Below, one piece after another: positions 25,227 to 34,053 of a stretch of DNA of 64,000 bases; within the stretch, counting starts at the first letter, position 1, and each line of letters begins with the position of its first letter. Below the pieces are notes generated by a model that saw only the letters and a program-made list of their open reading frames with translations, was not told where the DNA came from and did no database searches. This DNA comes from Herminiimonas contaminans (lineage in GTDB: Bacteria; Pseudomonadota; Gammaproteobacteria; Burkholderiales; Burkholderiaceae_D). The position numbers were made by a program, and so were the translations under genes. The stretch is from assembly GCF_015645465.1 (NCBI RefSeq), contig NZ_JADOEL010000011.1, positions 62,001 through 126,000 of the forward strand. Direction: 5' to 3'.

Positions 25227-26810
25227 ATGCAACGTCGTGATTTACTCAAAGCTTCCGCCGCACTGACACTGGCCGGATTTCATGCTCCCGCACTTTACGC
25301 AGCGGGCAGCGCCAATTCCAACCTGAAAACCCTGGGCAAGGCAGAAGCCTTCGACTATGCATGGCTCAAAGGGCGCGCTCGCACCCTGGCCAGTCAGCCT
25401 TACCATGCGCCCGATTATCCGGTGCCGGCGGCAGTCAAGGCGCTGGATTGGGACCAATACCAGGCCATCGGCTATCGCGACGATCACGCTTTGTGGGCGC
25501 AGGAAAAATTGCGCTTTCAGGTCAAGTTTTTCCATCTCGGCATGTATGCCAACCAGTCGGTCAAGATCCATGAAGTCAAGGATGGCAAAGCGCTCGAGAT
25601 CGCTTACGATCCCGCCATGTTCAACTATGGCAAAAGCGGACTGAAAGGTTCGGAGATGCCCAAGGATCTCGGCTTCGCTGGTTTCCGCGTCAACTTTCAT
25701 ACCGATCTGGTGCGCGACATTACCGCTTTCCTCGGCGCCAGTTATTTCCGCGCAGTTGGTGGCGAATGGCAGTACGGCCTGTCGGCGCGCGGGCTGGCTA
25801 TCGATTGTGGCATGGAGCGGCCGGAAGAGTTTCCGCGTTTCAGTGAGTTCTGGCTGGAGCGCCCCAGCAAGCAATCGAGTCATTTGGTGGTGTATGCCTT
25901 GCTCGACTCGCCTAGCATCTCGGGAGCCTACCGCTTTGAAATCGCACCGGGTGCGACCACCCTGATGGATGTCGATGTTGCGCTGTATCCGCGCAAGACC
26001 ATAGAGCGCATGGGTATCGCGCCGTTGACCAGCATGTTCCAGATGGGCGAAAACGACCGCCGCATCAGCAATGACTGGCGTCCGGAAATCCATGATTCCG
26101 ACGGCCTCGAAATGTGGACCGGCAATGGCGAATGGATCTGGCGCCCCTTGCTCAATCCCGAACACCTGCGCTTCAATGCCTACGCCGATGAGAATCCACG
26201 CGGCTTTGGGCTGATGCAGCGCGACCGCAACTTCGACCACTATCAGGATGATGGCGTGTTTTATGACCGTCGTCCGAGCCTGTGGGTGGAACCTAAAGCA
26301 GGGTGGGGCAAGGGTTCGGTGCAACTGGTCGAGATTCCGACACTCGACGAAACCTTCGACAACATCGTCGCCTTCTGGAATCCGGATGCCAAGCCACAAG
26401 CCGGGCAGGAACTGCTGTACGGCTACAAACTACACTGGGGCGCGCAGATGCCATACGCACCCAAGGCCGCAACCGTGGTGGCGACCCGCACCGGCGTCGG
26501 CGGCGTGATCGGCAAGAAGCGCACCTATTTCTCGTGGCGCTTCGCGGTCGACTTCGCTGGCGGCGATTTCGCCTTGCTGGGCAAGGACGTGAAGGTTGTG
26601 CCGGTCATTTCGGCGACGCACGGCACGGTGGAAATTACTTCGGCGCGGCCTTTGCACGACATTAAAGGCTATCGCGCTATTTTCGATCTGAAGATCGCGG
26701 ACGACGTCAAAGGCCCGATCGATCTGCGCCTGTATCTGGCCGCCGATGGTCAACCTTTGTCCGAAACCTGGTTGTACCAGTGGACGCCGCCGAACGATCG
26801 CAGCTATTAA
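25227..26810 (+). CDS. opgD: Glucan biosynthesis protein D (osmoregulated periplasmic glucan)
   Basis: A 527-residue MdoG/OpgD protein that helps shape the osmoregulated periplasmic glucan backbone. The N-terminus is a twin-arginine signal (MQRRDLLKASAALTLAGF, ending ALYAAGS), the feature that separates Tat-exported OpgD from Sec-exported OpgG. Family segments seen are FPRFSEFWLERPSKQSSHLV, NENPRG-like ENPRGFGLMQRDRNFDHYQD and the C-terminal WLYQW. GGAG lies 7 nt upstream of the start. No opgG or opgH gene adjoins it. Confidence 0.93.
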   Translation: MQRRDLLKASAALTLAGFHAPALYAAGSANSNLKTLGKAEAFDYAWLKGRARTLASQPYHAPDYPVPAAVKALDWDQYQAIGYRDDHALWAQEKLRFQVKFFHLGMYANQSVKIHEVKDGKALEIAYDPAMFNYGKSGLKGSEMPKDLGFAGFRVNFHTDLVRDITAFLGASYFRAVGGEWQYGLSARGLAIDCGMERPEEFPRFSEFWLERPSKQSSHLVVYALLDSPSISGAYRFEIAPGATTLMDVDVALYPRKTIERMGIAPLTSMFQMGENDRRISNDWRPEIHDSDGLEMWTGNGEWIWRPLLNPEHLRFNAYADENPRGFGLMQRDRNFDHYQDDGVFYDRRPSLWVEPKAGWGKGSVQLVEIPTLDETFDNIVAFWNPDAKPQAGQELLYGYKLHWGAQMPYAPKAATVVATRTGVGGVIGKKRTYFSWRFAVDFAGGDFALLGKDVKVVPVISATHGTVEITSARPLHDIKGYRAIFDLKIADDVKGPIDLRLYLAADGQPLSETWLYQWTPPNDRSY

Positions 26811-26841
26811 CAGCTGCCGGCAGTTACTAAAACGCAGTCTC

Positions 26842-26891
26842 GATTCATACAACATTTGCCGATTTTGATCTGGCAAATGTTGCAATGAATC
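26842..26891. terminator. Long inverted repeat after opgD
   Basis: GATTCAT-A-CAACATTTGCC (26842-26860) pairs with GGCAAATGTTG-CA-ATGAATC (26872-26891): an 18-bp stem with a small internal mismatch and an 11-nt loop. A short T-run (GTTTTTG) follows 3 bases later. It probably terminates opgD transcription, but the perfect outer arms are longer than needed for that. Confidence 0.6.
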
Positions 26892-26953
26892 AAGTTTTTG
26901 CCGCTAACGCCGATTACAATAGGTATCCATTACCTAAAACCGGCTTCTAGCTC

Positions 26954-28138
26954 ATGCTGACACTCGCATCGATCCTGACCACCACTGCGTTGCTCAGTCT
27001 CGCAATGGCGATAGTGCTTGGTTCCTTGCTGCGTTCGTCGGTGCCGGGCGTGCAGGAGTGGTTTGCGTCCAACCTGATGGTAGTGATTGCATTGCCTTTA
27101 CTGGCTTTGCGCGACCTGATCCCTGATTTCATCTCCGTCGTCATCGCCAATACCGTGCTGGCTTTGGCCGCAGCCTATTATTTCGTCGGCTGCGCGCGTT
27201 TCGTCGGGCAACCGCCACGCTGGAAGCTGCTGATAAGCAGCATCGTCCTGATCGCGTTGGGCCTGATCATCTGGCGCTACGCCATTAACAGTATCCCGGT
27301 GCGGGTACTGATCATGACCACCTTCTTCTGCACACTGTGCGTTTCTTCCAGTGTGGTCTTGCTACGGCACAAACCACCGCATCGCAATCACTACAACTAT
27401 TGGTTCGCTGCCGCGCTGGCGCTGATTTTCGCGGCTTGCCAGTTGACCCGTGGCATTTACTTCATTACGCTGGATGAGCCGTCTAGCACCATGATGTTCG
27501 ATAACTTCTGGAACATCGTGCTAATGGTCATCGGTGCCGTAACCTTGCCGACCATGACCATGGCTGCTGTAATGCTGACCCATGATTCCATGCTGGCGAC
27601 GCTGGAAGACGCAGCCAATCACGATCACCTGACCGAAGCCATGTCGCGTAAACGACTGGAAGCAGTGGCGCGCGAGCAGATCATGCGTGCCGCAAAGCTG
27701 GCCCGGCCCTTGTCCCTGCTGATTATTGATCTCGATCATTTCAAGCGCATTAACGATACATTCGGCCATGCTGGCGGGGATGAAGTGCTGCGCGAATTTG
27801 CCCGCATGACACGAGCCTCCCTGCGAGATGGTGATGCGTTGGGACGACTGGGCGGGGAAGAATTCGGCATCCTGCTGCCGAATACCGATACCAATGGGGC
27901 GTTGGCGATTGCACGGCGTTTGCGTGAGGATTCCGAACGACACCTGATCTCAGGCGCTTTTGGCGAATGCCATTACAGCATTAGTATCGGCATCGCCACC
28001 TGGCGTGACGGTGAAAGTTTTGACCGTTTGAGCATACGCGCCGATCGTGCGTTGTACACTGCCAAGAATGAAGGCCGTAACCGGGTACTGGTAGACGAGC
28101 ACAACAACCTCGATAGCCTGACATCCGCCGCGGCCTGA
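26954..28138 (+). CDS. Membrane diguanylate cyclase (GGDEF domain)
   Basis: A 394-residue inner-membrane protein with about six or seven N-terminal hydrophobic segments (to residue 210) and a C-terminal GGDEF domain. The active site reads GGEEF (300-304), so cyclic di-GMP synthesis is expected. The RxxD inhibitory site is present as RDGD at 291-294, exactly five residues before it. The membrane part is of the 7TM-like sensor type; its signal is unknown. It lies between opgD and an ABC exporter, without clear coupling to either. Confidence 0.92.
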   Translation: MLTLASILTTTALLSLAMAIVLGSLLRSSVPGVQEWFASNLMVVIALPLLALRDLIPDFISVVIANTVLALAAAYYFVGCARFVGQPPRWKLLISSIVLIALGLIIWRYAINSIPVRVLIMTTFFCTLCVSSSVVLLRHKPPHRNHYNYWFAAALALIFAACQLTRGIYFITLDEPSSTMMFDNFWNIVLMVIGAVTLPTMTMAAVMLTHDSMLATLEDAANHDHLTEAMSRKRLEAVAREQIMRAAKLARPLSLLIIDLDHFKRINDTFGHAGGDEVLREFARMTRASLRDGDALGRLGGEEFGILLPNTDTNGALAIARRLREDSERHLISGAFGECHYSISIGIATWRDGESFDRLSIRADRALYTAKNEGRNRVLVDEHNNLDSLTSAAA

Positions 28139-28202
28139 CCATCGGATAGCGCTTCCGTCTGGCTATCCGCAGCCAGTGATAGTCAAGCACGGAGCGCAAG
28201 CC

Positions 28203-30050
28203 ATGCACATCCTCTGGACTTACCTCAAGCCGCACAATCGCCTGGTCGTATTGGCCTTGTTCCTGGCGGCGATCAGCCAGGTATTGGCGCTGATCGATCC
28301 CATCATTCTTGGCAAAATCATAGATGAGTACGCGATCCGGCCGGAAGGCAAGACGGATCAGCAACTGGTTGCCGGTGTTCTTTCCCTGCTCGCGCTGGCG
28401 CTGGTCATCGCCGTGCTGTCGCGCCTGGCCAAGGCTTTGCAGGAATACCTGACACGACTGGTGGTGCAAAAGCTGGGCACTGAAATCTTCAATGACGGCT
28501 TGCGCCAGTTGCTGCGCCTGCGCTTCCAGGAATTCGAAGACTTGCGTAGCGGCGAAACCCTGTCCCTGCTGCAGAAAGTACGTGCCGATAGCGAGCGCTT
28601 CATCAATTCCTTTGTGAATACCGTGTTTGCCGCCATCGTCGGTATGGGCTTCTTGACCTGGTATGCGGTGACCAAGCACTGGATGCTGGTGCCGGTGTTC
28701 CTGATAGGTGTGCTGGTACTGGGCGGTCTGACCGGTTTGCTCAGTCGTGAAATCAAAAGCCAGCAGCGCTCCATTGTGCGTGAAACCAATCGCAACTCCG
28801 GCTTTATCGCCGAATCGCTGCGCAATATTGAACTCATCAAAAGCCTGGGCCTGACTTTTGCCGAGATACGTCGCTTACAGGCGCAAACCATGGTGCTGTT
28901 TGCACTGGAAATGAAAAAGGTCAGGCGCATACGCTTGCTATCCTTTCTGCAGGGCACCACGCTGGTGGTGCTCAAGCATGCAATCCTGTTTGCCTTGTTG
29001 TGGCTGATCTTCCGCGATGTACTGAGCACCGGTGAGCTGATCGCGATGCAATTCATCTCGGTGGCCATCCTTGCGCCTTTGCAGGAGCTGGGCAACATCA
29101 TCATTGCTTACCGCGAGGCAGAGGCTTCGCTGATGAATTTCGATGCATTGATGAAGAAACCGGTGGAACGCGGGCCGGAGACGCCTATCGATCTGGGACC
29201 GGTCAGCGATGTGCGTTTTGAGGATGTCAGCTTTAGCCACAAGCACGCGAGCGAACCGGCCTTGCAGCATGTCTCGTTCTCGGCCAGTCTGGGTGACACC
29301 ATCGCTTTCGTCGGGCCGTCCGGTTCCGGCAAGTCGACGCTGGTGAAGCTGTTGGTGGGCCTGTACACGCCAGCCAGTGGCGAGGTGTATTACAACGATA
29401 TTTCAACCAAGGACTTTCGCTACAACCGGGCGCGTCGCCAGATCGGTTTCGTGACGCAGGAAACGCATTTATTCGCAGGAACCATACGGGAGAACCTGCA
29501 ATTCGCTAAGCCTGATGCGACAGATGAGGAAATCATCGCTGCGATGGAGCAGGCGTCGTGTGCTTACTTGCTCGAGCAATCGCCGGAAGGGCTGGACACC
29601 ATGATAGGGGAGATGGGCGTCAAACTCTCTGGCGGCGAAAAGCAGCGGCTATCGATCGCCCGTGCACTGATACGCCAGCCGCGTTTGCTGATCTTCGACG
29701 AAGCGACCTCGGCGCTGGATTCGCTGACCGAAGAACAGATCACCGATACGGTGCGCATGATCTCTGCGCGCAGCACCCAAATCACCATCTTGATCGCGCA
29801 TCGGCTATCAACCATCATGCATGCCAACACCATCTTCGTGCTGGAAAAAGGGCACATCGTAGAAAGCGGCAGCCACCTCGCTTTACTGGAAAGCAAGGGC
29901 TTGTACTACGCGATGTGGCGCCAGCAAATAGGTGAACGCAGTAGCTGGCCGGGTACCAAGCAGGATGATGAAGAGCCGGACGAGAGCGAAGCGGACCGAA
30001 ATGATCGCGAACGTGATGCGCAAATGACGATGTTCAACCTTGGCGAATGA
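28203..30050 (+). CDS. ABC transporter, fused permease/ATPase (exporter type)
   Basis: A 615-residue half-transporter. The N-terminal type-1 exporter membrane domain has six TM helices (to about 300). The nucleotide-binding domain has Walker A GPSGSGKST (371-379), signature LSGGEKQRLSIARAL, Walker B LLIFDEATSALD and the H-loop IAHRLST. A charged tail follows. The ATG at 28203 is preferred over 28176, with GGAG about 9 nt upstream. The substrate is unknown; it resembles the MsbA/multidrug group, and as a homodimer would export lipids or drugs. Confidence 0.92.
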   Translation: MHILWTYLKPHNRLVVLALFLAAISQVLALIDPIILGKIIDEYAIRPEGKTDQQLVAGVLSLLALALVIAVLSRLAKALQEYLTRLVVQKLGTEIFNDGLRQLLRLRFQEFEDLRSGETLSLLQKVRADSERFINSFVNTVFAAIVGMGFLTWYAVTKHWMLVPVFLIGVLVLGGLTGLLSREIKSQQRSIVRETNRNSGFIAESLRNIELIKSLGLTFAEIRRLQAQTMVLFALEMKKVRRIRLLSFLQGTTLVVLKHAILFALLWLIFRDVLSTGELIAMQFISVAILAPLQELGNIIIAYREAEASLMNFDALMKKPVERGPETPIDLGPVSDVRFEDVSFSHKHASEPALQHVSFSASLGDTIAFVGPSGSGKSTLVKLLVGLYTPASGEVYYNDISTKDFRYNRARRQIGFVTQETHLFAGTIRENLQFAKPDATDEEIIAAMEQASCAYLLEQSPEGLDTMIGEMGVKLSGGEKQRLSIARALIRQPRLLIFDEATSALDSLTEEQITDTVRMISARSTQITILIAHRLSTIMHANTIFVLEKGHIVESGSHLALLESKGLYYAMWRQQIGERSSWPGTKQDDEEPDESEADRNDRERDAQMTMFNLGE

Positions 30051-30122
30051 TCTATCCGTCAGCAGGCGCTGACATCCGGGCAGGCGGTTTTCAATTCCGG
30101 AGGGAAGAGGTAAGATAAGGGC

Positions 30123-30800
30123 ATGTTTGATCTCTCATTAATGGGACGCCTGTCGTTCACACACGCGTCGCCTACCAAATCTCCGTTGCAGCCAGGTCGA
30201 CAATTCCTCGGGATCTTCGAGGAACGTGACGCTGTGCTGTATGTTCCAACCGGCCTGGAACCGAATACCAAGGTGCCTTTACTGGTCATGTTTCATGGCG
30301 CAGGCGGCAGCGCAGAAAAAGTTTTGCCCTTCCTCGAAGAGCATGCCGAGCGCAATAAATTCTTGCTGCTGGTACCGCAATCGCTGTACGTGACCTGGGA
30401 TATCGTGATCGGCGGCAACGGCCCTGATATCCAGCGCCTGGGTCAGGCGCTGACAGAAGTTGCTTCCCGTTACCTGATCGACCAGGAACATTTCGGTTTC
30501 GCCGGGTTCTCTGATGGCGGCAGCTATTCACTGTCAACAGGCATCACCAACGGTGACCTGGTCAGCCACGTCATTGTATTTTCCGGCGGCTTCATGTCGG
30601 TCTTCATGCAGGAAGGTGCACCCAAGGTCTTCATCTCGCACGGTTTGGTCGATGAGCAACTGCCGATAGAAACCAGTGCACGTCCGCATGTCGCCAAGCT
30701 GAAAGCGGCCGGTTATGACGTAGAGCTGGTTGAATTCAATGGCAATCACTCGATCCAGCCGCCTATCGTGGCACTGGCAGTTGATTTCTTTTTGAAGTAA
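30123..30800 (+). CDS. Alpha/beta hydrolase (esterase/PHB-depolymerase-like)
   Basis: A 225-residue cytoplasmic hydrolase. The oxyanion segment VMFHGAGGS and nucleophile elbow GFSDGGSY (GxSxG) are clear, with Asp in SHGLVDEQLP and His in NGNHSI completing the triad. No signal peptide, so it is not an extracellular depolymerase. The substrate is unknown. No partner gene adjoins it. Confidence 0.88.
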   Translation: MFDLSLMGRLSFTHASPTKSPLQPGRQFLGIFEERDAVLYVPTGLEPNTKVPLLVMFHGAGGSAEKVLPFLEEHAERNKFLLLVPQSLYVTWDIVIGGNGPDIQRLGQALTEVASRYLIDQEHFGFAGFSDGGSYSLSTGITNGDLVSHVIVFSGGFMSVFMQEGAPKVFISHGLVDEQLPIETSARPHVAKLKAAGYDVELVEFNGNHSIQPPIVALAVDFFLK

Positions 30801-30980
30801 ACACTTGAAATAAAGCAGGGCGGTCGCATTACTAATTAAACGATGATGCGGAACTGATGATGCGACCCGCTATCCAATCGTTTTTCGCTATCTGAGTTAT
30901 AAGTTTGCTGAACTTGCTGCATGTTGCAGCTTGGGTCAGAATGCAAGAGCGTAGTTTCAAGCATGCCAAATCATATGCAT

Positions 30981-30995
30981 GTGATTCTCAATCAC
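30981..30995. promoter_or_regulatory. Palindrome in the dps promoter region
   Basis: GTGATT-CTC-AATCAC, a perfect 6-3-6 inverted repeat, ends 24 bp before the dps start codon. Read on the other strand it contains TTGAGAATCA, which resembles a Fur half-site. Confidence 0.45.
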
Positions 30996-31019
30996 TGAGT
31001 AATAACCGAGGAGCGATGT

Positions 31020-31598
31020 ATGAAAAAACCTGTTAAAGCTACTAAAGCCGTGAAGTCTAGCAAAGCCAGTTCGGTAGCAGACATCAAGCGCCGCCAAAGC
31101 GCACCTTTGATCACCCCTAGCGACATGGGTACCAAGGCAACGAAAGACATCTCTGCTGCCATGAATGGCGTACTGGCAGACGTGTTCGCGCTCTACCTCA
31201 AAACCAAAAACTTCCACTGGCACATGAGCGGCCCTCACTTCCGTGACTATCACTTGCTGCTCGACGAACAAGCCGTACAGATTTATGCGATGACGGATCT
31301 GATCGCGGAACGTATCCGTAAAGTAGGCGGCATGACCTTGCGCTCCATCGGTCACATTGCACGTACCCAGCGCATCAAGGATAACGATGCAGACTACGTC
31401 GAACCTAACGACATGCTGGCGGAGCTGCGTGAAGATAACAAGTTGCTGACTTCACGCCTGCGTGCAGCGCATGCTGTGTGCGATGAGCATCATGACATTG
31501 GCACTACCAGCCTGATCGAAGTCTGGATTGATGAGACTGAACAGCGCACATGGTTCCTGTTTGAAGCAGGGCGGAATGCTGATTCGACCGGTCATTAA
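31020..31598 (+). CDS. dps: DNA starvation/stationary phase protection protein Dps
   Basis: A 192-residue mini-ferritin that stores iron and protects DNA from peroxide. The ferroxidase ligands line up with the Listeria and E. coli pattern by spacing: His66 (NFHWHMSG), His78, Asp82, Asp93 and Glu97. The N-terminus is long and Lys-rich (MKKPVKATKAVKSSKASS), the type of tail that lets Dps bind DNA. GAGGAG lies 5 nt before the ATG. It fits with the Fe uptake genes elsewhere in the window. Confidence 0.97.
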   Translation: MKKPVKATKAVKSSKASSVADIKRRQSAPLITPSDMGTKATKDISAAMNGVLADVFALYLKTKNFHWHMSGPHFRDYHLLLDEQAVQIYAMTDLIAERIRKVGGMTLRSIGHIARTQRIKDNDADYVEPNDMLAELREDNKLLTSRLRAAHAVCDEHHDIGTTSLIEVWIDETEQRTWFLFEAGRNADSTGH

Positions 31599-31622
31599 TT
31601 GACGTTTAGTTTGTTTTTGAAG

Positions 31623-31655
31623 ATGCCGCTTGGTTTTGCCGAGCGGCATTTTTTA
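31623..31655 (+). terminator. Rho-independent terminator after dps
   Basis: An 11-bp stem ATGCCGCTTGG / CCGAGCGGCAT (one G-U pair) with a short TTTTG loop and a T-rich tail. Confidence 0.88.
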
Positions 31656-31766
31656 TTGGTGGGTTGCGTTTAGTTGTTGCGGATGGAGTTTTCACTCCGT
31701 AGAGACTGGGGTTGCCGGGAATGGCCCGGCGGCCACAGCCTCTTGGCTTTATCGTAGTGAGGTCTT

Positions 31767-32720
31767 TCAGACGCGTACTATTTCTACCGTTATGTGCGCT
31801 AGCTCTTCGTGTATTGCCAGCTGTTGTCTGAAGTAGTCTGGGGCTACATCTTCTCGCACTGCGAGTGTCAGTATGCAGGCATAGGTTTGTTTGCCGACTC
31901 GCCATACATGCAGATCACAAATAGTCGCCGCTATCGGACTATCCGCAATGACTTCACGTATTTCCTCGACCACCGGCGCATTCATTTCTGCATCCAGCAG
32001 TACCCGACCGCTATCCCGTATCAGGCCATAAGCCCAGATCGCGACCAGTCCGGCACCGACTATCCCCATGACCGGATCCAGCCAGCTTGCACCCCATAGC
32101 TTGCCGCCAAAGAGGGCGACGATGGCGAGTACTGATGTGGCTGCATCCGCCACTACATGCATGTAGGCCGAACGCAGGTTCAGGTCGTGATGATGGTCAT
32201 CATGCGTGTGTCCGTGGTCATGGCCGTGATGATGATCGTGACCATGTGAGTGATCGTCTTTCAAAAGATAGGCGCAGACCAGGTTGACCAGCAAGCCGAT
32301 GGCAGCGATGGCGATGGCCTGGTCGTAGTGCACTGCGGTCGGATTGATCAGGCGCTCTATCGACTGATACAGCATCAGGCCTGCAACCAGCAGGAGTAGC
32401 AGGGCGCTGGTGTAGGCGCCGAGGATTTCTATTTTCCAGGTGCCGAACGCAAAACGGTGGTCGTTGGCGTAGCGTCTGGCCAGTACGTAGGCCATGACGG
32501 CGAGGCCCAAGGCGACCGAGTGCGAACTCATGTGCCAGCCGTCGGCCAGCAAGGCCATGGAGTTGTAGGCATAGCCGCTGATGATTTCGGCCACCATCAT
32601 GACAGTCGTTAGCAGCAGTGCCCACGCGGTTTTCTTTTCGGCTATCGGATTACCACGATTGAAGATGTGTTCGTGCACCAGATGGGCCGGGGCTTGTAGC
32701 GTGGTTTCGGAGGTGTTCAT
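31767..32720 (-). CDS. dmeF: CDF family Co(II)/Ni(II) efflux transporter DmeF
   Basis: A 317-residue cation diffusion facilitator with six TM helices. The first metal site reads ALLADGWHMSSHS (TM2) and the second HVVADAATS (TM5). Between TM4 and TM5 lies a large His loop (DDHSHGHDHHHGHDHGHTHD). DmeF proteins export cobalt and nickel. The start at 32720 (MNTSETTLQAP) has GGAAAAG upstream; the longer frame to 32936 crosses the operator and the dmeR gene. It is divergent from dmeR. Confidence 0.93.
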   Translation of the reverse strand: MNTSETTLQAPAHLVHEHIFNRGNPIAEKKTAWALLLTTVMMVAEIISGYAYNSMALLADGWHMSSHSVALGLAVMAYVLARRYANDHRFAFGTWKIEILGAYTSALLLLLVAGLMLYQSIERLINPTAVHYDQAIAIAAIGLLVNLVCAYLLKDDHSHGHDHHHGHDHGHTHDDHHHDLNLRSAYMHVVADAATSVLAIVALFGGKLWGASWLDPVMGIVGAGLVAIWAYGLIRDSGRVLLDAEMNAPVVEEIREVIADSPIAATICDLHVWRVGKQTYACILTLAVREDVAPDYFRQQLAIHEELAHITVEIVRV

Positions 32721-32739
32721 ATGCTTTTCCGGTGAATTT

Positions 32740-32762
32740 AATATACTATACCCCAGTATATT
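32740..32762. promoter_or_regulatory. Putative DmeR operator between dmeF and dmeR
   Basis: AATATACT-ATACCCC-AGTATATT is a perfect 8-bp inverted repeat with a C-rich 7-bp centre. The TACT-(G/C-rich)-AGTA form is that known for RcnR/DmeR-type regulators. It lies in the 70-bp gap between the two divergent start codons, so it can control both. Confidence 0.8.
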
Positions 32763-32790
32763 AGCAGGCAGTCTGAAAGGATGTTTACAA

Positions 32791-33063
32791 ATGTCACATA
32801 CCCACGGAAACAAGAAGCTGCTGGCGCGTGTGCGCCGCATGAAGGGGCAAGTCGAGGCGCTCGAGAAGGCACTGGAAGGTGGCAGTGATTGTGGTGCGGT
32901 GTTGCAGCAGATTGCGGCAGTACGCGGTGCTGCCAACGGTTTGATGAACGAGGTACTGGAAAGCCATATCCGTGAACACCTGGGGTCGCATGTCGTTTCT
33001 GAAGAGGAGCGTCAGGCTGATCTGGAGCAGGTCCTTACCGTCCTGCGTTCGTATCTGAAGTAA
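32791..33063 (+). CDS. dmeR: Co/Ni-responsive repressor, RcnR/CsoR family (DmeR)
   Basis: A 90-residue all-helical repressor. Metal ligands follow the Co/Ni RcnR fingerprint with a one-residue shift: His3, Cys34, His59 and His63 (MSHTHG; SDCGAVLQQIAAVRG; ESHIREH). It lacks the Cu(I) set of CsoR. Its position opposite dmeF and the operator at 32740 mark it as DmeR, derepressing dmeF when Co or Ni is present. Confidence 0.92.
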   Translation: MSHTHGNKKLLARVRRMKGQVEALEKALEGGSDCGAVLQQIAAVRGAANGLMNEVLESHIREHLGSHVVSEEERQADLEQVLTVLRSYLK

Positions 33064-33189
33064 ACGCCGCTTGTCGCCCGGCCAGATTCCTTGCCTTCAT
33101 GTATCATCTGCGCGCTACTGAAATGATGGAAATTAAGCTCTGTAGCAGCTCAGTAGACTATGAATTAAAGCAATAGTAAGGAATGGAAA

Positions 33190-33693
33190 TTGAAGAAACT
33201 GATGTTGGCGGCTTTGCTGTTTGCCTCCTCTGTGGCACTGGCTCATGATGACGGACACGGTAAGCCGGTATTCGATGCGAGCAAGGCTGAGCAGAAAGAG
33301 TTTGGCATAGCCGGTGACCCGACCAAGGTGCACAGAACCATCAAACTGGTGATGAATGACGATATGCGTTTTACCCCGACCCGGATCAAGGTCAAGGAAG
33401 GCGAAACCGTCAAGCTGGTCGTCAAGAACAAAGGCAAGATCATGCATGAAGTCGTCCTCGGGACGACCGCATCACTGCAACAACATGCAGCCACGATGCG
33501 TAAATTTCCTGACATGGCGCATACCGCGCCGTATATGGCACACGTCAAGCCGGGCGGTATCCAGGAGATTGTCTGGACCTTTAATCGCCCGGGCCATTTT
33601 GATTTTGCTTGCCTGCTGCCTGGTCATTTTGAGGCGGGAATGGCCGGCAAGATCGAAGTAGGTGAAAAGAACCGCCGCAATTACTTCAATTAA
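33190..33693 (+). CDS. Periplasmic cupredoxin-domain protein
   Basis: A 167-residue exported blue-copper-type protein. The signal peptide (LMLAALLFASSVALA) is followed by a His-rich start (HDDGHG) and a plastocyanin-like domain with ligands His86 (KIMHEVV), Cys141, His146 (FACLLPGHFEAG) and Met151. It probably acts in periplasmic copper handling or electron transfer. The only start in frame is a TTG at 33190, with a GGA-type RBS upstream. It sits between dmeR and the kdp operon. Confidence 0.88.
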   Translation: MKKLMLAALLFASSVALAHDDGHGKPVFDASKAEQKEFGIAGDPTKVHRTIKLVMNDDMRFTPTRIKVKEGETVKLVVKNKGKIMHEVVLGTTASLQQHAATMRKFPDMAHTAPYMAHVKPGGIQEIVWTFNRPGHFDFACLLPGHFEAGMAGKIEVGEKNRRNYFN

Positions 33694-33774
33694 CAGCAAA
33701 TCCGCAGTATTCCGGCAGTGTCTCCCGCTATGAGGCACTGCGCACCCCTCTACAGAGTTCTCTTTCGCACGCAA

Positions 33775-33793
33775 TTTTTACATCTTGTTTACA
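33775..33793 (+). promoter_or_regulatory. KdpE-box-like T-rich element
   Basis: TTTTTACATCTTGTTTACA resembles the T-rich KdpE site upstream of E. coli kdpFABC. It lies about 100 bp before the first ORF of the kdp operon. The match is by eye. Confidence 0.4.
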
Positions 33794-33874
33794 CCGGCGC
33801 GATCAGTCTTTACGAATTTTTTAGATCGATAGGCATACGCTTCTATCCATCAACAACCTGTATGGGGAAGATGG

Positions 33875-33967
33875 ATGGACATAGTATTTATCGCCGCGAT
33901 TGCGGTGCTGTTTGGCCTTACTTGCGCCTACGCTAGCGGCTGCAACAAGTTGGGAGAGCGTCTATGA
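33875..33967 (+). CDS. 30-residue membrane peptide upstream of and coupled to kdpF
   Basis: ATG at 33875 to TGA at 33965-33967. The peptide starts MDIVFIAAIAVLFGLTCAYA and ends with a short Cys- and Arg-bearing tail (GCNKLGERL), so it is one hydrophobic helix. Its stop overlaps the kdpF start (ATGA), which indicates translational coupling, and GGGAG inside its end serves as the kdpF ribosome site. Similar small ORFs are known before kdpF in other Burkholderiales from memory; function unknown. Confidence 0.6.
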   Translation: MDIVFIAAIAVLFGLTCAYASGCNKLGERL

Positions 33968-34053
33968 ATATGTTTTATATCGTAGGCGCAGTGGTTGCTG
34001 TTGGCCTCCTGATTTATCTGCTGGCAGCCTTGCTGAATGCGGAGGACCTGTAA
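33964..34053 (+). CDS. kdpF: K+-transporting ATPase small subunit KdpF
   Basis: A 29-residue one-helix protein (MNMFYIVGAVVAVGLLIYLL, then AALLNAEDL), typical of KdpF, which stabilises the KdpABC complex. GGGAG lies 7 nt before its ATG. It ends exactly at the kdpA start (TAA-ATG). Confidence 0.93.
   Translation: MNMFYIVGAVVAVGLLIYLLAALLNAEDL

Noticed and set aside
25242-26399. A 385-codon minus-strand ORF
   Set aside because: Antisense to opgD, which has clear family motifs and a Tat signal.
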